Shown here: positions 28,666-36,800 of the stretch, in pieces
Numbering within the stretch: position 1 is the first letter of the stretch
How the letters are laid out: every line of letters starts with the position of its first letter
Assembly (NCBI RefSeq): GCF_000761485.1
Contig: NZ_JPMX01000064.1
Coordinates: 13,003 to 60,725, forward strand
DNA: 47,723 nucleotides
Reading direction: 5' to 3'
Origin: Modestobacter caceresii
Lineage (GTDB): Bacteria; Actinomycetota; Actinomycetes; Mycobacteriales; Geodermatophilaceae
Program-made: the position numbers and the translations under genes
The notes under the pieces: model-generated
What the model was told of the DNA's origin: nothing
Seen by the model: only the letters and a program-made list of their open reading frames with translations
Databases searched by the model: none

Positions 28666-31600
28666 TCAGGCGGGCGGGCCTGCGGGCCGCGAGGCGGCCC
28701 TGCGGCGCCGCGGCCGGACCACCGGCACGTCCTGGTCGGCCACGGGCTCGGCGACCGGTTCGGGCGCCACGGCGACGGTCGACTCCGACCGCTCCGCAGC
28801 CGCAGCCGGGACGTCCGGGGCGGACGTCGGCGCCGCCACCGCAGCGGCGAGGACGGTGTCCGGCGTCGACTCCTCGGCGGGCGTCGGCTCCTCGGCGACC
28901 ACCTGCACGGCCGTCTCGCCGGCGGGCAGCGGCTCCTCGTCGGCGGGTGCCCCGTCAGCGGGTGCCTCGGCGGTGGGCGCCTCGGCGACCGCAGCGTCCT
29001 CGGCCCCACGGGCCTCGGCCGACCCACGGCCGCGGCGGCCCCGGTTGCGACGGCCACGGCCCTCACCGGCCGGCTCGGTCGTCGGCTCGGCGACCTGCTC
29101 CCCCGCGGCCTGCTCACCCGCAGCGGGCTCGTCGAAGGACGCCCCGCCCTGCAGCGCCATGGCGTCTGCGACGTCCCAGCCCGCGGCCGGGTCCTCGCGA
29201 CGGGACGTCGCGGAGCCCTCGTCCGCCGTGTCCAGGGCCGTCTGGTCCGCTGCCGGGCCCTGGTCGACCTCAGGGGCCGGCGAACCGGCGTCCACGGGAC
29301 CGCGCTCGGTGGCGTTGCCGCCCCGGGAGCCACGGTCCCGGCCACCCCGGCTGCGACGCCCGCGACCGCCGCCGGTCTCGGCGGCGTCGCCGCCCGGCAC
29401 GTCGGCCACGTCGCCCGCCGGGGCGGCCTCCACCGTCGCCGGGGCGGCCTCCACCGTCACCGGCGTGGTCTCCTCGGCGACGGGGGTCGGGACGTCGGCG
29501 TCCTTGGGCCGGTCGTCCCGGCCCTTGTCCCGGCCCTTGTCGGAGCCGGCACCGCTGCCCGAGCCGCTGCCCGAGCCGGACCCGTTCCCCGAGTCGCCCC
29601 GGTTGCGACCGCCGCCACCGTTGCCGGCTGCGCCGTTGCCGCCGGCGCCGTTGCCGCCGCCGTTGCCGCTGGACCGCTTCTTCTCGTCCACCGGGTCGAC
29701 CTGCACCAGCACACCCCGACCGCGGCAGTGGTCACACGGCTCGGAGAAGACCTCCAGCAGGCCCTGACCCACGCGCTTGCGGGTCATCTGCACCAGGCCC
29801 AGCGAGGTCACCTCGGCGACCTGGTGCTTGGTGCGGTCGCGGCCGAGGCACTCGGTGAGCCGCCGCAGCACGAGGTCGCGGTTGCTCTCCAGGACCATGT
29901 CGATGAAGTCGATGACGATGATCCCGCCGATGTCGCGCAGCCGGAGCTGGCGGACGATCTCCTCGGCGGCCTCGATGTTGTTCCGGGTGACGGTCTGCTC
30001 GAGGTTGCCGCCGGAGCCGACGAACTTGCCGGTGTTCACGTCGACGACCGTCATCGCCTCGGTTCGGTCGATGACCAGCGAGCCACCCGAGGGCAGCCAC
30101 ACCTTGCGGTCCAGCGCCTTCATCAGCTGCTCGTCGATCCGCAGGTCGCGGAAGACGTCGCCGGTGCCGGTGTAGCGCTGCAGCCGCTCGGACAGCTCCG
30201 GGGAGACGTGTGCGACGTAGGCCTCGACGGTGTCCCAGGCGTCGTCGCCCTGGACGACCAGCCGCTTGAAGTCCTCGTTGAAGACGTCGCGGATGACCCG
30301 GATCGCCAGGTCCGGCTCGCCGTAGAGCAGCGTCGGCGCGTTGCTGGTCGAGGAGGCCTTGGTCTGGATGACCTCCCACTGCGCCTGCAGCCGGGCCACG
30401 TCGCGGGTGAGCTCCTCCTCCGAGGCGCCCTCCGCGGCCGTGCGGATGATGACGCCGGCGTCCTCGGGGACGATCTTCTTCAGGATGTCCTTGAGCCGCT
30501 GGCGCTCCTTGTCCGGCAGCTTGCGGCTGATGCCGGTCATCGAGCCACCGGGCACGTAGACCAGGAAGCGGCCGGGCAGGTTGACCTGCTGGGTCAGCCG
30601 GGCGCCCTTGTGGCCGATCGGGTCCTTGGTCACCTGGACCAGGACCTTGTCGCCGGACTTGAGCGCGGTCTCGATCGAGCGGGACTTCCCGGACAGGCCG
30701 GCGGCGTCCCAGTTGACCTCACCGGCGTACAGGACGGCGTTGCGGCCCTTGCCGATGTCGACGAAGGCGGCCTCCATGCTGGGCAGCACGTTCTGCACGC
30801 GGCCCAGGTAGACGTTGCCCGCGAACGAGGTGGCCTGTGCCTGGGTGACGTAGTGCTCCACCAGGACGTCGTCCTCCAGGACGGCGATCTGGGTGCGCTC
30901 CCCCTGCTGGCGGATGACCATCGCCCGGTCCACGGCCTCACGCCGGGCCAGGAACTCCGACTCGCTCAGGATCGGCGCGCGGCGACGGCCACCGTCGCGG
31001 CCCTCCCGGCGGCGCTGGCGCTTGGCCTCGAGCCGGGTGGAGCCGGCCACGCCGCGGACGTCGTCGTCGCTGGAGGTGCGGCCGTTGCGGCCGGCCCGCT
31101 CGGGACGGTCGTCGGCGTCCTCGGTGCTGTCCTCGCTGCTGCCGTTCTCGCCGCTGCTGCCGCGGCGACGACGCCGGCGGCGACGGCGGGTGCTCGAACC
31201 CGAGCCACCCTCGGCGGCGTCGTCGTCCTCGCCCTCGTCGTCCTGGCCCTCGGGCTCGGTGCTGTCGTCGGACTCCTCGGCGCCGGCCGGGGTGTCGGTG
31301 TCCTCGTCGTCGCGGTCGCCGTCGGTGCCGTCCTCGCCGGTGCGGCCACGGCCGCGGCCCCGACGGCCCCGGCGCCGACGGCGGCTGCCCGAGGAGCCGC
31401 CGTCCTCGCCGTCACGGTCGTCGGAGTCCTCGAGGTCCGGCTCGTCGGTCTCGGTGGTCTCGGTGGTCTCGGTGGTCTCGGCCTCGACCGGCTCGCTCTC
31501 GGCCGCGCTGCGGCGACGACTGCGGGAACGCCGCGGCGGTGCCTGCTCCTCGTCGCGCTCGTCGGTGGCCGGGCGGTCGTCGGTCCGGCCGGCGTCCGCG

Positions 31601-32055
31601 TCGGTCGACTCGGTCGGCGACTCGGCCTGGGGACGGCGGCTGCGGCGGCGCGGTGCCGCGACCTCGGGCTCGGGGGCCACGAAGCTGACGAAGGCGGGGG
31701 CCACCGGCGAGAGCTGCGGTGCCGGGGGCTCGACCGAGTCGGGGTCGGCGGTCACGGCCGGCCGGGTGGCCCGGCGGCGGGGCCGGGCGGTGACGGTGGT
31801 GGGCTCGGGCGAGCTGAACTGTGCCCCGAAGCTGGGGAGCTCGTGCTCGGGCTGGGGGGTGACCGCCTCGGCCACCGGGACCTCGACCTGCTCCTCGGAG
31901 AGGTCGTCGGCCGACGGCTCGGTGTCCGGCTCCGCGGGCGACCCGTCATCCGTGGCCGGCTCCGCGGCGAGGCCGCCGAGCAGATCGGCGCTGGACGCCG
32001 ATCCGTCCGCGGCGCTGGTGTCGGTGCTGTTCTCGTTGTCGTTGTGGTCGGCCAC
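28666..32055 (-). CDS. rne: ribonuclease E/G family endoribonuclease
   Basis: Main mRNA and rRNA processing endonuclease, 1129 residues. About 370 residues of acidic and Arg-rich low-complexity sequence precede the catalytic core, which begins near EFLARREAVDRAMVIRQ. An S1 domain (GNVYLGRVQNVLPSMEAAFVDIGKG) spans about 405-455. The DNase-I-like catalytic part has VIDRTEAMTVVDVNTGKFVG and IIVIDFIDM near residue 717. The zinc-link cysteines are in PCDHCRGRG near 775. The remaining 350 residues are a disordered, Arg/Gly and Ala/Glu-rich tail. Actinobacterial RNase E proteins have the core in the middle, as here. GTG start with AGGAGG about 10 nt upstream. Confidence 0.96.
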   Translation of the reverse strand: MADHNDNENSTDTSAADGSASSADLLGGLAAEPATDDGSPAEPDTEPSADDLSEEQVEVPVAEAVTPQPEHELPSFGAQFSSPEPTTVTARPRRRATRPAVTADPDSVEPPAPQLSPVAPAFVSFVAPEPEVAAPRRRSRRPQAESPTESTDADAGRTDDRPATDERDEEQAPPRRSRSRRRSAAESEPVEAETTETTETTETDEPDLEDSDDRDGEDGGSSGSRRRRRGRRGRGRGRTGEDGTDGDRDDEDTDTPAGAEESDDSTEPEGQDDEGEDDDAAEGGSGSSTRRRRRRRRRGSSGENGSSEDSTEDADDRPERAGRNGRTSSDDDVRGVAGSTRLEAKRQRRREGRDGGRRRAPILSESEFLARREAVDRAMVIRQQGERTQIAVLEDDVLVEHYVTQAQATSFAGNVYLGRVQNVLPSMEAAFVDIGKGRNAVLYAGEVNWDAAGLSGKSRSIETALKSGDKVLVQVTKDPIGHKGARLTQQVNLPGRFLVYVPGGSMTGISRKLPDKERQRLKDILKKIVPEDAGVIIRTAAEGASEEELTRDVARLQAQWEVIQTKASSTSNAPTLLYGEPDLAIRVIRDVFNEDFKRLVVQGDDAWDTVEAYVAHVSPELSERLQRYTGTGDVFRDLRIDEQLMKALDRKVWLPSGGSLVIDRTEAMTVVDVNTGKFVGSGGNLEQTVTRNNIEAAEEIVRQLRLRDIGGIIVIDFIDMVLESNRDLVLRRLTECLGRDRTKHQVAEVTSLGLVQMTRKRVGQGLLEVFSEPCDHCRGRGVLVQVDPVDEKKRSSGNGGGNGAGGNGAAGNGGGGRNRGDSGNGSGSGSGSGSGAGSDKGRDKGRDDRPKDADVPTPVAEETTPVTVEAAPATVEAAPAGDVADVPGGDAAETGGGRGRRSRGGRDRGSRGGNATERGPVDAGSPAPEVDQGPAADQTALDTADEGSATSRREDPAAGWDVADAMALQGGASFDEPAAGEQAAGEQVAEPTTEPAGEGRGRRNRGRRGRGSAEARGAEDAAVAEAPTAEAPADGAPADEEPLPAGETAVQVVAEEPTPAEESTPDTVLAAAVAAPTSAPDVPAAAAERSESTVAVAPEPVAEPVADQDVPVVRPRRRRAASRPAGPPA
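31444..31480 (-). repeat. 9-bp tandem repeat in the rne N-terminal coding region
   Basis: Four consecutive copies of a CGGTGGTCT-like unit encode a TET/TTE run in the acidic N-terminal region of RNase E. The unit is a multiple of 3, so copy-number changes would stay in frame. Confidence 0.75.
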
Positions 32056-32342
32056 GAAGGGCTCGCCTCCTGTGCGTCCCCGGGCGCCGATCGTCTCCGA
32101 CTGGCGGCCGCGCAGGAACGTGGGTTGGGCGGATCGGGCGGCCGCTGGGAGCGGCGGTTCTGCCCGGCCCGCGAAGTCTGGTCCGCGCCCCGGCCGGTGC
32201 GGCTGGGGCCCGGTGGTGCAGCGTGCTGAACACGGGTGGTGCGGTGGTCCGAAAGATCAGGTGGTGCCGAGTTCAGGTGGTGCAGCGCCACGGCTGGCAG
32301 ACGTGTCGCAGGCGACGCCGGGCGCATCCGGGTCCGACCGGG
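32056..32342 (-). other. rne leader/promoter region with four GGTGGTGC copies
   Basis: About 290 bp without a gene. GGTGGTGC occurs at 32212-32219, 32235-32242, 32260-32267 and 32276-32283 (start-to-start 23, 25 and 16 bp). I could not place a consensus promoter. The stretch next to the RNase start holds only its ribosome binding site. Confidence 0.5.
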
Positions 32343-33110
32343 TCAGACCTGAGCCGGCTCCCCCTGGCAGCGGGAACTGGCCACGCGGTCGGGCCCGAGC
32401 GGATCGGCGACGTCACCGCTGTCGTCGAGCCGGCCCTGCGCCTCACGCACGGCCCGGGCGGGCAACGGCGGGTGCAGGTCGGCGACGGCAGCCAGAGCGG
32501 CCATCACGTCATCCGGTCGCACGGTCGGCGTGAGCTGCCGTACGACCACGAGCAGTATGGCACAACCTGCCTCAACAGCGACCGCGGCGGAGACGACGGC
32601 CTCCCGCGCGTCGACGTCCTTGGTGCCGTTCTTGGTCCGCTTCGCGACCAGCACCACCTCCTGGGCGAGGAAGGCCTGCACCGCCGCGGAGAGCTCGTCG
32701 GCGTCCACCCCGGGCAGGTCGATCCGCCACCGGGTGGCGTCCAGCCGGTCGGCCAGGGACCCGCTGCCCTCGACGGCCTCGACGCACTCCAGGACGTCGA
32801 TGCCCGGGGGCAGTGAGGCGTCCAGTGCAGCCCGCACCTGCTCCGGGTCGCGCCGCGCGGACAGCCCGATCTCGAAGTACTCCGCCTCCGAGGCCGCACC
32901 GGTCGGCGCCGCCCCCATGTAGGAGATCTTCGGGTGCGGGCTGAAGCCGGCGGAGAACGCCATCGGCACCTGCGCGCGGCGCAGCGCCCGCTCCAGGGCG
33001 CGGGCCAGGTCGCGGTGCGAGGCGAAGCGCAGCGGACCGCGCTTGGTGTAGCGCAGCCGCAGCTTCTGCACGGTGGGCGGCGGCGGTGGGCCGTCCGGGG
33101 TGCGGGCCAC
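32343..33110 (-). CDS. TIGR03936-type radical SAM-associated protein (DUF2344)
   Basis: A 255-residue protein with the family opening LRLRYTKRGPLRFASHRDLARALERALRR, then FSAGFSPHPKISYMGAAPTGAASEAEYFEI. It has no radical SAM cysteines of its own. The GTG start shares one base with the stop of the radical SAM gene upstream, so the two are translationally coupled. In other lineages the two modules occur as one polypeptide (family knowledge). The biochemical role is unknown; an RNA-modification role is often assumed. Confidence 0.9.
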   Translation of the reverse strand: MARTPDGPPPPPTVQKLRLRYTKRGPLRFASHRDLARALERALRRAQVPMAFSAGFSPHPKISYMGAAPTGAASEAEYFEIGLSARRDPEQVRAALDASLPPGIDVLECVEAVEGSGSLADRLDATRWRIDLPGVDADELSAAVQAFLAQEVVLVAKRTKNGTKDVDAREAVVSAAVAVEAGCAILLVVVRQLTPTVRPDDVMAALAAVADLHPPLPARAVREAQGRLDDSGDVADPLGPDRVASSRCQGEPAQV

Positions 33111-35038
33111 TACCGGCCGACGGGGGTCAGGGGCAGCAGGCTGCGCCCGGTGGGCCCGATCTGGATGTCGGTGCCCATGGTCGGGCAGACGCCACAGTCG
33201 TAGCAGCCGGTCCAGCGGCAGTCGCCGACCTCGTCCTCGGAGATCGCGTCCTGCCAGTCGTCCCAGAGCCACTCCTTGTCCAGCCCGGAGTCCAGGTGGT
33301 CCCAGGGCAGCACCTCGTGCTCGGTGCGCTCCCGGGTGGTGTACCAGTCCAGGTCGACCCCGAACGCGGCCAGCTCCTCGGCCGCGGCGGTGACCCAGCG
33401 CTGGTAGGAGAAGTGCTCGCTCCAGCCGTCGAAGTGCCCACCGTCGCGCCAGACCCGCTCGATGACCCGGCCGACCCGGCGGTCGCCGCGGGACAGCAGC
33501 CCCTCGATGACGCCGGGCTTGCCGTCGTGGTAGCGCAGGCCGATCGAGCGGCCGATCCGGCGGTCGGCGTTGATCGCCTCGCGCAGGATCTTGAGCCGGT
33601 GGTCGATCGTCTCGGCGCTGGCCTGGGCGGCCCACTGGAAGGGCGTGTGCGGCTTGGGCACGAAGCCACCGATGGAGACGGTGCAGCGGATGTCCTTGCT
33701 GCCACTGGCCTCCCGGCCGGCGCGGATCACCTCGACCGCCAGCTCGGCGATCTCCAGCACGTCCTCGTCGGTCTCGGTGGGCAGGCCGCACATGAAGTAC
33801 AGCTTCACCTGGCGCCAGCCGTTGGCGTAGGCCGTGGTGACCGTGCGGACCAGGTCCTCCTTGGACACGGTCTTGTTGATCACCCGGCGGATCCGCTCGC
33901 TGCCGCCCTCGGGGGCGAAGGTCAGCCCGGAGCGGCGGCCGTTGCGGGAGAGCTCGTTGGCCAGGGTGACGTTGAAGGCGTCGACCCGGGTGCTGGGCAG
34001 GCTCAGGCCGGTGTTGGTGCCCTCGTACCGGTCGGCGAGCTCCTTGGCCAGCTGGCCGATCTCGGAGTGGTCGGCGCTGCTCAGCGAGAGCAGCCCGACC
34101 TCCTCGTAGCCGGTGGCCTTGAGGCCGGCGTCGACCATCGAGCCGATGCCGGTGATCGTGCGCTCGCGGACCGGGCGGGTGATCATCCCGGCCTGACAGA
34201 ACCGGCAGCCCCGGGTGCAGCCGCGGAAGATCTCCACGCTCATCCGCTCGTGCACGCTCTCGGCCAGCGGGACCAGCGGCTGCTTGGGGTAGGGCCACTC
34301 GTCGAGGTCCATCACGGTGCGCTTGGCGACCTTGGCCGGGACGTCGTCCCGGGTGCGCCGCACCTCGGCGATCGTGCCGTCGGCGGCGTAGCTGACCCCG
34401 TAGAAGCGGGGCACGTAGACCCCGTCGACGCGGGCGAGCCGGGCCAGCAGCTCGACCCGTCCTCCGGGGCGGCCCTGCTCCTTCCAGGCGGCGACGACGT
34501 CGGTCATGTCGCCGACGACCTGCTCGCCGTCGCCGAGCACCGCGCAGTCGACGAAGTCGCTGACCGGCTCGGGGTTGAAGGCGGCGTGACCACCGGCGAC
34601 GACCACCGGGTGGCTCTCGTCGCGGTCGACCGCGTGCAGCGGGACACCGGCGAGGTCGAGCGCCTCGAGCAGGTTGGTGTACCCCAGCTCGGTGGCGAAG
34701 CTGACGCCGAGCAGGTCGAACTCCCGCACCGGGCGGTGGGCGTCGACGGTGAACTGGCCGACCCCGTGTTCGCGCATGAGCCCGGCCAGGTCCGGCCAGA
34801 CGGCGTAGGTGCGCTCGGCCAGGGCGTCGGGGCGCTCGTTGAGCACCTCGTAGAGGATCATGAGGCCCTGGTTGGGCAGCCCGACCTCGTAGGCGTCGGG
34901 GTACATCAGCGCCCAGTGGACGGCGACGTCGTCCCACGGCTTCACCTGGGCGTTGAGCTCGCCACCGACGTACTGGATCGGCTTCTGCACCTGGGCGAGG
35001 AGTGGCTCGAGGCGGGGGTATAGCGATTCCACAGTCAT
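33110..35038 (-). CDS. B12-binding-type radical SAM protein (TIGR03960 family)
   Basis: 642 residues. The N-terminal half is a B12-binding-like domain (VHWALMYPDAYEVGLPNQGLM, VVVAGGHAAFNPEPVSDF). The radical SAM core binds its 4Fe-4S cluster through GCTRGCRFCQAG (CxxxCxxC). A C-terminal segment DCRWTGCYDCGVCP supplies four more cysteines for a second cluster. ATG at 35038; TACCCT lies 9 nt upstream, a possible -10 with a very short leader. It forms a pair with the DUF2344 gene. The substrate is unknown. Confidence 0.92.
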   Translation of the reverse strand: MTVESLYPRLEPLLAQVQKPIQYVGGELNAQVKPWDDVAVHWALMYPDAYEVGLPNQGLMILYEVLNERPDALAERTYAVWPDLAGLMREHGVGQFTVDAHRPVREFDLLGVSFATELGYTNLLEALDLAGVPLHAVDRDESHPVVVAGGHAAFNPEPVSDFVDCAVLGDGEQVVGDMTDVVAAWKEQGRPGGRVELLARLARVDGVYVPRFYGVSYAADGTIAEVRRTRDDVPAKVAKRTVMDLDEWPYPKQPLVPLAESVHERMSVEIFRGCTRGCRFCQAGMITRPVRERTITGIGSMVDAGLKATGYEEVGLLSLSSADHSEIGQLAKELADRYEGTNTGLSLPSTRVDAFNVTLANELSRNGRRSGLTFAPEGGSERIRRVINKTVSKEDLVRTVTTAYANGWRQVKLYFMCGLPTETDEDVLEIAELAVEVIRAGREASGSKDIRCTVSIGGFVPKPHTPFQWAAQASAETIDHRLKILREAINADRRIGRSIGLRYHDGKPGVIEGLLSRGDRRVGRVIERVWRDGGHFDGWSEHFSYQRWVTAAAEELAAFGVDLDWYTTRERTEHEVLPWDHLDSGLDKEWLWDDWQDAISEDEVGDCRWTGCYDCGVCPTMGTDIQIGPTGRSLLPLTPVGR

Positions 35039-35066
35039 GACCCGCCCAGGGTAGCCGCTGCCCCAG

Positions 35067-35090
35067 GGGCCGAAGTCCCGACTTCGGCCC
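35067..35090 (-). terminator. hairpin between ndk and the radical SAM gene
   Basis: 10-bp perfect stem (arm GGGCCGAAGT) with a CCCG loop. It is the second hairpin after the ndk stop and may act as a back-up terminator. Confidence 0.6.
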
Positions 35091-35093
35091 TCA

Positions 35094-35148
35094 GACCCCC
35101 TCGCCGGGGCCCACCGCGAGCTCGCGAGTGGTGGGGGGCGAGGGGGTC
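35094..35148 (-). terminator. ndk terminator
   Basis: The 12-bp outer stem GACCCCCTCGCC/GGCGAGGGGGTC encloses CCCACC/GGTGGG and GCGAGCTCGC, giving a 55-nt nested hairpin 6 bp after the ndk stop. Confidence 0.8.
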
Positions 35149-35153
35149 CTCCC

Positions 35154-35573
35154 TCAGAGAGCCGGGAAGAACAGCGCGATCTCGCGCGCGGCCGACTCGG
35201 GCGAGTCGGAGCCGTGCACGATGTTGGCCTGCACCTCGAGGGCGAAGTCGCCGCGGATCGTGCCGGGGGCGGCCTTCACCGGGTCGGTGGCGCCGGCCAG
35301 CGCGCGGAATGCCTCGATGGCCCGGGGCCCCTCGACCACGAGGGCCAGCAGCGGCCCCCCGGTGATGAACTCGACCAGCGAGCCGAAGAACGGCCGCTCG
35401 CGGTGCTCTCCGTAGTGCTCCTCGGCGACCTCGGTGGTCAGGGTGCGCAGCTCGGCGGCGACCAGGCGCAGGCCCTTGGCCTCCAGGCGGGCGATGACCT
35501 GGCCGACCAGGCCGCGGGCAACGCCGTCGGGCTTGACCAGGACCAGCGAACGCTCAGCAGTGGGTGCAGACAC
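35154..35573 (-). CDS. ndk: nucleoside diphosphate kinase
   Basis: Transfers phosphate from ATP to other nucleoside diphosphates via a phosphohistidine. 139 residues, with [22 protein letters not shown] at the N-terminus and the active-site His120 in NIVHGSDS. Length is normal for the hexameric enzyme. GTG start at 35573; TACGCT lies 7 nt upstream. It is divergent from the HTH/Clp-N cassette across a 72-bp gap that contains two palindromes. Confidence 0.97.
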   Translation of the reverse strand: MSAPTAERSLVLVKPDGVARGLVGQVIARLEAKGLRLVAAELRTLTTEVAEEHYGEHRERPFFGSLVEFITGGPLLALVVEGPRAIEAFRALAGATDPVKAAPGTIRGDFALEVQANIVHGSDSPESAAREIALFFPAL

Positions 35574-35580
35574 GCCCGGG

Positions 35581-35586
35581 AGCGTA
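35581..35586 (-). promoter_or_regulatory. -10 element of ndk (leaderless type)
   Basis: On the minus strand TACGCT ends 7 nt before the ndk GTG. No consensus -35 is visible at normal spacing, but the first TGTCAA-N6-TTGACA palindrome lies where a -35 would be. Confidence 0.4.
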
Positions 35587-35597
35587 CGGGACGTCGA

Positions 35598-35617
35598 CTG
35601 TCAATCCAGGTTGACAG
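35598..35617. promoter_or_regulatory. operator-like palindrome 1 of the HTH/Clp-N cassette
   Basis: CTGTCAATCCAGGTTGACAG: 7-bp arms around a 6-bp centre that is itself partly symmetric. The right arm contains the TTGACA -35 hexamer of the HTH gene. Confidence 0.7.
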
Positions 35618-35639
35618 CTCACGGCTGTCAATCTAGGTT
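35611..35639 (+). promoter_or_regulatory. promoter of the HTH/Clp-N cassette
   Basis: Perfect TTGACA (35611-35616), 17-bp spacer, then TAGGTT (35634-35639). The ATG at 35646 lies 6 nt after the -10, so the predicted start coincides with the start codon and the mRNA is leaderless. Both hexamers are inside the palindromes. Confidence 0.75.
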
Positions 35640-35643
35640 GACG
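35626..35643. promoter_or_regulatory. operator-like palindrome 2 of the HTH/Clp-N cassette
   Basis: TGTCAATCTAGGTTGACG differs from copy 1 at two positions only. It covers the -10 hexamer and ends 2 nt before the start codon. Centre-to-centre distance to copy 1 is 27 bp. Confidence 0.7.
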
Positions 35644-35645
35644 AC

Positions 35646-35867
35646 ATGGCCTCCCCCACCGACGTCACCACCGCCGCCGCGGCCGACGACCCGGACACCG
35701 GGCTCCGTGCCATCCGCGCGCTGCGCGACCTCGCCGACCGCCTCGAGGTGCTCCAGGTCGGCAACGCCCGGGCGCGCGGCTGGTCCTGGCAGCAGATCGC
35801 CGACGCCCTGGGCGTCAGCAAGCAGGCCGTCCACAAGAAGCACGCCACCTCGAGAAGGGACCGTTGA
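35646..35867 (+). CDS. small helix-turn-helix protein
   Basis: A 73-residue protein with an acidic N-terminus, an amphipathic helix (RAIRALRDLADRLEVLQVGN) and a helix-turn-helix (about 46-66, SWQQIADALGVSKQAVHKKH) like sigma region 4 or ParB/Xre-type HTH units. The C-terminus is basic. It begins its own leaderless transcript and precedes the Clp N-domain gene by 1 nt, so the two are co-translated. Two near-identical palindromes on its promoter suggest autoregulation. It is an insertion relative to the ndk-DUF4233-folC order of mycobacteria. I know no characterised member. Confidence 0.88.
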   Translation: MASPTDVTTAAAADDPDTGLRAIRALRDLADRLEVLQVGNARARGWSWQQIADALGVSKQAVHKKHATSRRDR

Positions 35868-35868
35868 C

Positions 35869-36405
35869 GTGTTCGAGCGCTTCACCCGAGAGGCCCGTCA
35901 GGTGGTCGTCATGGCACAGGCACAGGCTCGCTGGCTGCACGCCGACCAGGTCGAGCCGGTGCACCTCCTGCTGGCCCTGACGGCCGACCCCGGTCGAGGG
36001 GGCCAGGCGCTGCGGGCGACCGGCGCCGACCTGGGGTCCGTCGAGGCGGCCCTGGCACGCTCGAACGGCGCGCTGGACGCCGACGCACTGGCCGCCATCG
36101 GCATAGACCTGGACCAGGTGCGGGCTGCTGCCGAGTCCGCCTTCGGCCCGGGCGCGCTGGACCGCGGTGGCCCGGAACCGTCCGGTCACCTGCCGTTCGC
36201 CGATGGGAGCAAGCGCGCCCTGGAGGAGTCGCTGCGCCACGTCCTGCGGTCGAAGCTGCGCCGCCGGGCCCGGGTCATCGACAGCGGTGCCCTGCTGGCC
36301 GGGTTGCTCACCGTCGGCGACCCGGTGGTGCGGCGGGTGCTCCAGCAGCTGGGCACCGACGCCGACCGGCTGCGCGGTCAGCTCGGGGACGCCTCGGCGG
36401 CGTAG
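35869..36405 (+). CDS. orphan Clp N-terminal domain protein
   Basis: 178 residues, GTG start one base after the HTH stop. Two Clp N-domain repeats are visible. The first, VFERFTREARQVVVMAQAQA then VEPVHLLLAL (about 1-62), closely resembles the start of ClpC. The second, LPFADGSKRALEESLRHVLR then SGALLAGLL (about 108-170), resembles the ClpC second repeat. There is no Walker motif or AAA+ domain, so it is not a chaperone by itself. In ClpC this domain binds adaptors or phosphoarginine-tagged substrates. Here it may regulate or shield the HTH partner, or act as an adaptor for ClpC; both ideas are inference. Confidence 0.9.
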   Translation: MFERFTREARQVVVMAQAQARWLHADQVEPVHLLLALTADPGRGGQALRATGADLGSVEAALARSNGALDADALAAIGIDLDQVRAAAESAFGPGALDRGGPEPSGHLPFADGSKRALEESLRHVLRSKLRRRARVIDSGALLAGLLTVGDPVVRRVLQQLGTDADRLRGQLGDASAA

Positions 36406-36410
36406 CGCCG

Positions 36411-36800
36411 TCAGCCGGCGGGCGGCGCCGGGGGTGCCGCCGGCGGCGGTCCGAAGGGCGAGCCGAGCAGCTCCTTGCGGACCTGCAGCAGGTACAGCCA
36501 GATCGCCACGAAGATGCCGCCGACCAGCCACATCGCCCCGCTGAGCAGCCCGGTGAGCACCAGCGGCACCTGCAGTGCCGTGCCGATGAGCAGACCCTGC
36601 GGACGGCGCTGCAGCCCGCTGGCCAGGACGAGCAGCACGGCCAGCACGAGCAGGACGGTCAGCCGGGTGCCGGTGAGCCCTTCTCCGGTCTGGGCGATGC
36701 CCCGCGGCACGAAGAGGACGGCGATCCCCTCCAGCAGCAGGATCGCCGCCGCAGCTCCACCGAGGGCCTTGCCGGCGCGGACCGGGTCGGGTGCCGTCAT
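36411..36800 (-). CDS. DUF4233 membrane protein
   Basis: 129 residues with about four membrane helices (AAAAILLLEGIAVLFVP, LTVLLVLAVLLVLASGL, LLIGTALQVPLVLTGLL, MWLVGGIFVAIWLYLL) and a Pro-rich cytoplasmic tail. The ATG overlaps the folC stop by 4 bp. The family is found next to folC in actinobacteria; its function is unknown. It converges on the Clp N-domain gene with only 5 bp between stops. Confidence 0.88.
   Translation of the reverse strand: MTAPDPVRAGKALGGAAAAILLLEGIAVLFVPRGIAQTGEGLTGTRLTVLLVLAVLLVLASGLQRRPQGLLIGTALQVPLVLTGLLSGAMWLVGGIFVAIWLYLLQVRKELLGSPFGPPPAAPPAPPAG

Noticed and set aside
28459-32229. Plus-strand open frame of about 1250 codons antisense to rne
   Set aside because: Low-complexity translation mirroring the RNase E gene; no start context or domain.
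35598-35643. Heat-shock elements (CIRCE or HAIR) as explanation of the palindromes
   Set aside because: The sequences do not match TTAGCACTC-N9-GAGTGCTAA or CTTGAGT-N7-ACTCAAG.
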